From Hirudo medicinalis (taxonomy: Eukaryota > Annelida > Clitellata > Hirudinida > Hirudinidae): 14,068 nucleotides of DNA. Below, piece by piece: positions 7,943 through 14,068 of the stretch; the first letter of the stretch is position 1; the number at the start of each line of letters is the position of its first letter. The DNA is taken from contig MPNW01000844.1 in the NCBI GenBank assembly GCA_011800805.1, positions 171,301 to 185,368 of the forward strand, read 5' to 3'. The position numbers and the translations under genes are program-made. The notes under the pieces are model-generated. The model did no database searches and had not been told where the DNA came from. It saw nothing but the letters and a program-made list of their open reading frames with translations.

Positions 7943-8554
7943 ACGTAGTTAAGGCAATTATTGATTTTTAACTAGTTCGTAATATTTATCAATTAGTTAA
8001 TTTAAATCAGAAGAGTTATTTTTTGAAATTTCCACTCATACATAAACAAGCTTATCGAAATCATTCCAGGAAGTCATAATTTGTGGAGGTCGTCGGCCAA
8101 AAAATTTTGTTGTGGGGGATGGTGGCGGGAGCTGCCGGTCATAAATCGAAGCCCGTAGTCCCCTGTGATAACCTTTTTGTCTCCTATTCTCGTGGCTCCC
8201 TGTCCACAGGTTGAATCATTTGGCTACTGGAATGACTCTGATAAAGTCTGCGGGAATGTTTATGACTGCTTGGGATGTGATTAAGCATAATTACGCTGTT
8301 GACTTTGTAATCGACAAATTATCGGATTATACTTTGTTTTATTGCGAATTTAGAAATTCTAAATAATACTTTTAACGAAAAGAAGAACTAAGAATGAATC
8401 TCGTGTTACAAAATCGAATGCATTTACGATTACGTTACATTTACATTTATAATTTTTTGTGTTTTTACATATCATTAATAATGTATTCAGCCTGAGAAAA
8501 TATATTTTATTTGGATTAATTTGAATATTATACTAATGAACTCTATTATTTGGA
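7943..8554. other. Non-coding spacer
   Basis: AT-rich apart from a GC-richer patch at about 8080-8210. No feature was recognised on either strand. Confidence 0.55.
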
Positions 8555-8690
8555 GTGCAGGTTTGCCGAATGGGTTACGTTCCTTCATACGGCGGTAATG
8601 GCAACAGTCGTAAAGTGCGGTGTTCGAAACCCAGCCTGCACTGCCACAAGCGCCCTTGGAAAGGAGCGCTATATAAATGGTTAAAAAAAA
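8555..8690 (+). mobile_element. tRNA-derived SINE
   Basis: The first 87 bases are tRNA-like. GTGCAGG (8555-8561) pairs perfectly over 7 bases with CCTGCAC (8635-8641), as an acceptor stem would. TTGCCGAATGG (about 8563-8573) resembles the RNA polymerase III A box, and TGTTCGAAACC (8621-8631) matches the B box GGTTCGANNCC at all but one position. The 87-base length and GCCGAATGG suggest a class II (Leu or Ser type) ancestor, but the D and T stems do not pair well, so this is not a functional tRNA. A body follows with a GCGCCCTTGGAAAGGAGCGC hairpin, the tail motif GCGCTATATAAATGG and an A-run (8683-8691). As I recall, CGCTATATAAAT-type tails are shared by several animal SINE and LINE families. 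A second tail-like GGCGCTATATAGATGAC follows at about 8714-8730. Confidence 0.75.
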
Positions 8691-8713
8691 AGCTGTTCTG
8701 ACGCTATGCTTAT

Positions 8714-8740
8714 GGCGCTATATAGATGACTTTATTTATA
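8714..8740 (+). mobile_element. Second SINE-tail-like sequence
   Basis: GGCGCTATATAGATGACTTT repeats the tail of the SINE just upstream (GCGCTATATAAATGG) with a few changes, after a 22-base spacer. It may be a tail duplication or the remnant of another copy. Confidence 0.4.
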
Positions 8741-9817
8741 CATTTACATTTAATATTTTAAAATATTATTATTAATATTTTTGAAAACTCAATTTGTTCT
8801 CTTTCAATTGTAACTTAGCAGGTGTCCGAGTTCAAACTTGTAACAGAGTTTTTGAGCAACTTTTCATTTTCGACATAAAAAAAAAAAAAAAACACACACA
8901 AAACAATACAAAACAATAAACCAAAAACAATGAAAATGTAAAAACACGAGAGATTCCAATGCAAATATTGTTGCACGGAGCTCTTTCATTTTCCAAAACA
9001 TCTGTCTCCCTTTCGCTAATGCAAATTCATTTCCGGATTTATAATAGTGTCCAAAGACAATTAAGCTCGACTTATATTTTACGTTGTTGTTATTGTAAGA
9101 AATCCATTTGACTGGATGCAAGATGTAATTGTTTTGAGTTGAAAACTGATCCATCAAAACACAGATAACAAAGCAATAGCCTCTCGTATCTAACATCTAA
9201 TTAGCATCTCATTATTATCTAATTAACGACCCATTAGCATCTCATTAACATCTCGTTACCGCCTCATTAATTATTCATTATTAATTGAACATACCTCCCC
9301 AGCATTCTGATTCGCTTGAGTCTCCAGCCTATTCAAACCCAGCCGAGAAGCAAAGCCTTCAAAGATTGAGTGATTCAATTTGGAATTGAAAATAAAATTA
9401 CTTTTCAAAGAAAATCCTCTCCATTAATGTTTTCCTGAGAAAAGCATTTCCTAAAATTTCTCCCAAAGGAAATTTAAACCCTTAAACCTCGTTATCTGCA
9501 AAAAAAAAGAGGAAAAAATGACAAAAATAATTTTAATTTATTGCAGAAAAGGTATTCAATTCGATAATAATTTGAGATAGTTTGTCACCAAACAAGACAA
9601 GTATCATTGCAGAGCGAGAAACGAGAAAAGCCAATTTGTGTCTCGTCCGCTCAAATTGGCGTGGTTATCAGGAAGAATGAAGTTATTTTGAATGGGGAAT
9701 GTTTACAATTGAGATGTACTTTAAAAAGTCATTCGAAGGACCAAAGACGGATTGATTTATCTACATATTCGTGGTTTTATACAAATATTTATCGAACAGT
9801 AACAACGAACTCACAAC

Positions 9818-9821
<4 letters not shown>
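8741..9821. other. Non-coding AT-rich spacer
   Basis: Contains a poly-A/ACACA tract (8876-8905) and loosely repeated CATCTCATTA words at 9190-9290. A minus-strand open frame at 8864-9196 ends in low-complexity sequence and has no recognisable domain. Confidence 0.55.
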
Positions 9822-9822
<1 letters not shown>

Positions 9823-9870
<48 letters not shown>

Positions 9871-9873
9871 CAA
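9823..9873. repeat. (CAG)13(CAA)4 trinucleotide repeat
   Basis: Thirteen CAG (9823-9861) then four CAA (9862-9873), preceded by CGGCAA. It lies in an open + frame (about 9607-10008) that would give 18 consecutive Gln, but that frame has no ATG and no recognised domain. It could be an exon of an unseen gene only if a splice acceptor such as the CAG near 9612 is used, and I see no support for that. Confidence 0.95.
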
Positions 9874-10280
9874 ACCATTTCGACTGCAGGCAGTCACCAT
9901 ATCAAGCAACAATTTTCTACAATTTCAACCACAAATGTCGAGGCTGACAAGCTTGTTAATGTTTTGTTTAAATATTTCAAAAGTCAAAAAACAAACTCGA
10001 AAATCTAAAATAACAGCAAAAAATAAACAGATTGAAACTGCGCATATCGAGAGCAGAGTAGAGGTGCAGAGGACACTCTCGGATCGTTTCTCAGATAAAA
10101 TTTAAAGTCATTTTTATTATCAATCTCAAAAATCCTTGCCAGTGATGGCTGCTTGATGGATGTTTTCAAAAGCCGTTCCTTCTTCGATCGTAGGATTTAG
10201 AAATATTACTTCTTCTCAAAAATAACTTTCGCACAGCAATAAAACATCTCCTTGCAAAACAATAACTCTTAATTACGGCC
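9874..10280. other. Spacer and likely 3' UTR of the receptor gene
   Basis: The part next to 10281 is the probable 3' UTR of the minus-strand receptor. No gene was recognised on the plus strand. Confidence 0.5.
10113..10118 (-). promoter_or_regulatory. Candidate polyadenylation signal of the receptor gene
   Basis: AATAAA on the minus strand (TTTATT on the plus strand), about 160 bases beyond the receptor stop codon. It is a plausible distance, but the motif alone is weak evidence. Confidence 0.4.
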
Positions 10281-11080
10281 TCATGTCGCTGGAGAAGTCG
10301 GCCTTGGTGACTGGCCGATTGTCGTATCGACTGCCACGGCGGAACGGCCGTCGGCCGACACTGTCGCTCTCTTGGCTCCTCCTTTGGCATTTCCAGTTCC
10401 TGGTTTCTTATTGGAATTCTCTATTGTCTCGACGAAAGCGTTCTCAGTGCAACTCCGGCTACGGCCCTTAGCCGGCGCTTCCAGCCACCTCCCGTTCTTG
10501 TCCTTGGTCGAGTCAGATGAAGTCGGGCTCCTCCTGAAGAGCTGGACAAATCCGGCCCTGAACTGGGTACTCATGGCGCAGTAGATGAAAAAGTTCATGG
10601 GATAACTGAGCAGGATGATGAGGTTAACGATGGTCGTTACGTTTTCGGCGTTCGTGTAGCTGATCAGGGTAACCAGGCCGAAGCTGTTCTGGAGGACGTG
10701 AAGGATAAAAATAATGGCGCTAGGGACCTCCACGACTAGAAACAGAGCTACCACTACGACCAGCATGAAAGTCGTCCTGTTGATCTCGGCTAGCCGGCGG
10801 GATTCACTCAGCCGGTTCATCTTCAGTAGACGTGTCCTCCTGGTCTGACCCTCCCTCATTGTCTTCAGGAGGATGCCATTGAGGACGATCAGACTCATGC
10901 AGGGGATGAAATGGATGAAGAAGATACGAAATAGGTAGTAGGAGTTGAAGTACAAGTGCTGGAAGGGCACGAGAGCCCTCTTCATGGCGAAACTGCAGCC
11001 AACCACGTCGGCGTTTGAGTAGCCGCTGTCGCCATGGAACGCCATCTGCAGCTGCGATTTTATTGTGGCCGAGGCGATGT
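10281..11080 (-). CDS. Receptor exon 2 (ECL2 to C-tail)
   Basis: 800 bases from acceptor ATTACAG (11081-11083 holds the CAG) to stop TGA at 10283-10281. It encodes the rest of ECL2 including the conserved Cys (DVVGCSF), TM5-7, and a tail of about 90 residues after TM7. An internal ATG at 11045 could look like a start, but the protein family requires TM1-4 upstream. Confidence 0.9.
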
Positions 11081-11265
11081 CTGTAATGAAAGAATGGCCT
11101 TTCAGGTCGACGATGGGATTCCCTGCGGGGTTATTAATGTTTTATGGGCGTCTTTCGTGGAAAACTCATAAATTCGGAGCGACGGGAACGAACAAAGCGT
11201 TTTTAGCATCGCTATTCTGAAGTCGCCATTGTCATGGTGTGGTTAATTGTGGTTATAGTCATTGT

Positions 11266-11297
<32 letters not shown>

Positions 11298-12196
11298 CTG
11301 TTGTTGTCGATGTCGTCGTTGTTGTTGTTGTTGCTGTTGTTGTTGCTGTTGTTGTTGCGATGCAGTTTTCAACAAGTGGCAATAAAAATATTACGACGTA
11401 ATTATTCTACAAATCAATTTAAACCATTAACTCAGAAGTACAATCGAAATAAATGCAATTAAATTGTTAATTATTCATCGCCTACTCATGAGAAACTCTC
11501 ACTAGAAGCATAAGGACCTCGAAGGCCTGGCTGGTCGACGAACGTCGGCCTGAAGAACAGACTTTCAATCTCTCTGGCAACGGTCACTCTGGTCGGTTCC
11601 CTCGGCAGGTTGGACTTGAGAACCACGGGGAAGTAATCCATCTCGACGAAGCGACCGATTTGAGACAAGACGGCCACCAGGAGGACGCACCCGGCCGTAA
11701 TGGTGGCATTTCTGATGGTACAGAGCCAGCGCGAGGCATGGGCGTGACAGACGCTGAGGTAGCGCTGAAAAGCTAACACTAGAGTCAGCCATACCGAGGC
11801 AGTGTGGAAGATGCTGGGCAAAAAATCCGTCAGACAGAGGTAGCTGTAACACCAGTCGTAGGAGACGAATTCTCTGTAATGACCGGCGGTGTAGAAGTAC
11901 AGATAGCAGGGCAGAGGGCAGAGTCCTGTCAGGGTGTCTGCAACAGCCATGGCGGTAAGGATTGTGTTGGTCGTGGACCTAATGTGGGGCTTCAGGAGAA
12001 CCAGGCATACCATTACGTTGACCACTAGGATACAACAAATGAGGCCGGGCACGAAGTAAGCGTTTATCGGCACGAATATGGTACCACTGGGTACCAGGAA
12101 TGGCGCCAAGGGCTTTTGGGTGGATAGCCCGTAGTGGTTCGTTAGGGTCGTATTAAATGCGCTGTGCTGCTGGGTGGATGGTGAGCCCTGCGCCAT
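10281..12196 (-). CDS. Class A peptide GPCR, sex peptide receptor/myoinhibitory peptide receptor-like
   Basis: Two exons, 12196-11503 and 11080-10281, join in phase 1 to give about 497 residues. The start ATG (12196) has an in-frame TAA about 15 bases upstream. N-linked site N15 (NTT). TM1 is about 42-68 with N60; TM2 about 76-102 with D87; TM3 follows C116 and ends QRY (144-146); then TM4 about 163-180, TM5 about 278-303, TM6 about 334-361 and TM7 about 378-399 with SYPMNFFIYC. The family hallmarks are FHTASVWLTLVLAFQRYLSV, the YFLFR-like start of TM5, LVVEVPSAI in TM6, and YPxNF replacing NPxxY. These are what I know from Drosophila SPR and related MIP receptors, plasma-membrane receptors for W(X)W-amide-type peptides. 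The predicted second extracellular loop, with Cys260, is unusually long (about 70 residues). The tail is Ser/Thr- and Lys/Arg-rich. Family is confident; ligand is not. Confidence 0.92.
11081..11502 (-). other. Receptor intron (422 bp) with trinucleotide repeat
   Basis: GTGAGA donor and TTCTTTCATTACAG acceptor (good pyrimidine tract). A GTT-type repeat fills 11269-11357. Confidence 0.82.
11269..11357. repeat. (GTT/GTC)n microsatellite in the receptor intron
   Basis: TTG/GTT units with GCTGTT and GATGTCGTCG interruptions. In the receptor's sense direction it reads (AAC)n. Confidence 0.95.
11503..12196 (-). CDS. Receptor exon 1 (N-terminus to TM4)
   Basis: 694 bases, 231 codons plus one base. 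The donor GTGAGA sits at 11502-11497 after TTCTA, and its phase 1 matches the acceptor of exon 2. Another phase-1 GT (GTCCTT, after CGAG) lies about 20 bases upstream but fits the donor consensus poorly. Without splicing the frame would stop at 11486-11488 after TM4, so the intron is needed. Confidence 0.85.
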
Positions 12197-12446
12197 CGTG
12201 AAAAAGTCTTAATGCCCTCTGGATTTTCTTTCCTGTTTTCTCTGCCTTCAGGCAGGACTTAAAGGACCGGTTTCACTGATTGATTGATTGATTGATGGGT
12301 CACATGACGGATGGACTCTCTCCTGACGCTGTTTTCCGCCTGGAAATGATGGAACAGTAACTTTGGAGGAAATGATTTGACCGTTGAGAAAAAGAGTTGT
12401 AAGAGAAGTTGGTAGAGAACCCTTCAAGGTCAGTTTATCCACAACT
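12197..12446. other. Likely 5' flank and 5' UTR of the receptor, with (TTGA)n
   Basis: A GATT repeat sits at 12277-12296. No convincing TATA box or upstream exon was identified. The minus-strand sequence before the ATG has an in-frame TAA. Confidence 0.5.
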
Positions 12447-12543
12447 ATGATGATGGTGGTCGTAATGATGATGATGATGATGATGACGACGACGACGACG
12501 ACGACGATGATGATGATGATAATGATGATGCGATGATGATGAT
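12447..12543. repeat. (GAT)n(GAC)n microsatellite
   Basis: GATGATGAT switching to eight GAC units (about 12485-12507) and back to GAT. Confidence 0.95.
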
Positions 12544-12731
12544 TTTATACATGATAGTGATTTCATTTTTTATTGCTCGGAAAAAAGGCAGATTTGTAAG
12601 GGAAAATATAGTATCACGCATACTAACCTGCAGCCCTTTGCTTAATAACTATAATTTTCTAATCATTTACGATAAAATATTGAATAATTATAAAAGTACA
12701 CGCACTTAGTTTGCAACGGACTTTAATCGAA

Positions 12732-12774
<43 letters not shown>

Positions 12775-13130
12775 AGTACACGGCGACTTACTTGACCGAA
12801 GTCGAAAATAGCAAGTCAACAAAATCAAGTTGGATTCTTCGGTTCACCGCCTGGGTTCATGAGGTCATTTGGAGGTCAGTCTGGAGTTCAAGGCCCTGAA
12901 TGGAATGAGAGAGACTTGTCAGGCATGGCTTTGTTATTGTGTTGTTGTTGTTGTTTTTTATTTTTCTTGAAGAAATTCCGGCCGAAAAAATTAATATTCA
13001 TTGAGTTTGAATATTCATTGAGTTCGAGGGCGGTCTTTGACTCGGGAGAACCAATGGGAATAAACACGATTTAAATTTAGAATAAACATTCGACATTTCA
13101 TTGGCTGCATGCCAGTTTTGTAAATATTCT
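12544..13130. other. AT-rich non-coding sequence
   Basis: Apart from the AAAT repeat and a short TTG run near 12940-12955, nothing was recognised. The open frames here have no family signature. Confidence 0.55.
12730..12774. repeat. (AAAT)11 tetranucleotide repeat
   Basis: An uninterrupted run of ATAA/AAAT units. Confidence 0.96.
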
Positions 13131-13465
13131 GTCGATACAACACTGTCATACAAAATATACAACACTGTAATACAAAATATACAACACTGTGATACAAAAA
13201 TATATGACATGATAACACTATGATGCAAAATATACAACACTATAATACAAAATGTACAATACTATGACATGATAACACTATGATGTAAAATATACAACAC
13301 TGTAATACAAAATATGCAACACTGTGATAAAAATATATGACATGATAACACTATGATATAAAATATACATCACTGTAATACAAAATATTAATACCGAATT
13401 ATGTATCACAAAATATACAACATTGTAATACAAAATATATAACATTGTAATACAAAATATACAAC
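13130..13465. repeat. Degenerate 22-bp AT-rich tandem array
   Basis: The unit ACAACACTGTAATACAAAAT (plus AT) recurs at exactly 22-base steps at 13137, 13159 and 13181, then less regularly. A second motif, ATGACATGATAACACTATGA, is inserted three times (near 13203, 13264 and 13337), giving a higher-order pattern. Reading frames through it are artefacts. Confidence 0.9.
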
Positions 13466-13516
13466 ACAACATAAAACCTAAATCACCGTACAAAAAAAAA
13501 TATCTCCATTTTGTGC

Positions 13517-13906
13517 TTATTTAAAAGTAAACATAGCAGGAACATGACATGTTTGTCGCAGACGATTCCAGGCACCGGCGGCAAATTGACGGATGAGATC
13601 TGACGTCACGGAGGAGGGATTCTGATCAGAGCTCCTTTCGCTGAGTTCGAGGCATGAAATTGATCTCGAGGCCCGCGAGACGAGCAGACGAATGCCAGGC
13701 GCTCCTGCTGGTTCCTCGGACCTGATCAGATTCTTCAGCCGATGTGCTTCAAAAGATTTGTCTTTCCTCATCCAGCTTGATGCTGCTTTGATTGTCCTGA
13801 TGGCGACGACGATGACGACGAGGATGATGACGATGATGATGTTGATGATGATGACGACGACGGTGATGATAACGTTGGTGATAAAGACAGCGGTAACGGA
13901 CCGCAT
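13517..13906 (-). other. Unrecognised open frame in a GC-richer patch (possible retroelement remnant)
   Basis: About 129 codons from ATG at 13906. The first 35 residues are only Val/Ile because they translate a GTC/ATC repeat. The rest includes RQFAAGAWNRLRQTCHVPAM followed by FTFK and a stop. That ending loosely resembles the conserved C-terminal tail of LINE-like reverse transcriptases (a 'WN.LP' block then 'F'-'K'), but the match is short. It could be a real small exon, a dead fragment or chance. Confidence 0.2.
13801..13882. repeat. (GAC/GAT)n degenerate microsatellite
   Basis: GACGACGATGACGACGAGGA then GATGATG-type units. Confidence 0.92.
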
Positions 13907-13978
13907 ATCGAGATGAATTGCTCGGACGCAATATCAAGTCACATTCCATTAATATCGGGAACTTATCACGTCCTCGAT

Positions 13979-13980
13979 GC

Positions 13981-14068
<88 letters not shown>
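13979..14068. repeat. (AAT)n microsatellite running to the window end
   Basis: About 29 AAT units with one AAA interruption near 14030. The array continues beyond the window. Confidence 0.97.

Noticed and set aside
8555..8641. Functional class II tRNA gene
   Set aside because: The acceptor-like stem pairs perfectly, but the D and T arms do not fold properly and a SINE body and tail follow.
8864..9196. 110-codon minus-strand frame starting MLDTRGYC
   Set aside because: It ends in low-complexity Phe/Val sequence from a poly-A tract and shows no recognisable domain or splice support.
10166..10584. Open frames antisense or out of frame to the receptor's 3' exon
   Set aside because: Shadows of the receptor coding sequence, with no independent family match.
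11565..12028. Open frames overlapping receptor exon 1 in other frames
   Set aside because: The TM1-4 reading with family motifs is the real frame; these have none.
1..14068. CRISPR array or other prokaryotic defence system among the tandem repeats
   Set aside because: The repeats are directly tandem without unique spacers, and the two genes are spliced animal genes.

Overview
This is animal (eukaryotic) genomic DNA. It holds interrupted genes with GT-AG introns, long AT-rich non-coding stretches, and very many micro- and minisatellites. Two genes are clearly supported, in tail-to-tail orientation and about 6 kb apart. A receptor of the sex-peptide/myoinhibitory-peptide family points to a protostome. 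A lophotrochozoan such as a mollusc, annelid or brachiopod seems most likely, but this is inference and the species cannot be read from the window.

Region 1 (183-4263, + strand) carries the last six coding exons of a protein kinase A catalytic-subunit-like kinase. They encode 239 residues that line up without gaps to residues 112-350 of mammalian PKA C-alpha. The 5' exons (glycine-rich loop, ATP-binding lysine, helix C glutamate) lie before the window. Catalytic residues are intact, but several residues that dock the regulatory subunit or the PKI inhibitor are changed. One intron appears to use a GC donor. The introns are packed with repeats: (ATT)29, a 30-bp minisatellite that runs up to an acceptor, and a 0.5-kb pentanucleotide array.

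Region 2 (about 4264-10280) is intergenic. It holds a frameshifted non-LTR retrotransposon ORF1 fragment (5037-5538), an acidic-codon GAT/GAC array, a 29-bp minisatellite, a small foldback element, a tRNA-derived SINE with A and B boxes and a perfect acceptor-like stem (about 8555-8690), and a (CAG)13(CAA)4 tract.

Region 3 (10281-12196, - strand) is a complete two-exon class A GPCR of about 497 residues, of the sex peptide receptor/myoinhibitory peptide receptor family. Exon 1 encodes TM1-4 and exon 2 encodes TM5-7 and the tail.

Region 4 (12197-14068) has tetra- and trinucleotide repeats, a degenerate 22-bp AT-rich array, and a GC-richer patch with an unrecognised open frame. Both window ends lie inside trinucleotide microsatellites, which may be why the kinase gene is cut off. 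The two genes belong to signalling (a cAMP-type kinase and a peptide receptor), but nothing shows that they act together. I found no evidence for a novel multi-gene system. The observations most worth following are the GC-AG intron, the altered regulatory surface of the kinase, the long second extracellular loop of the receptor, and the SINE.
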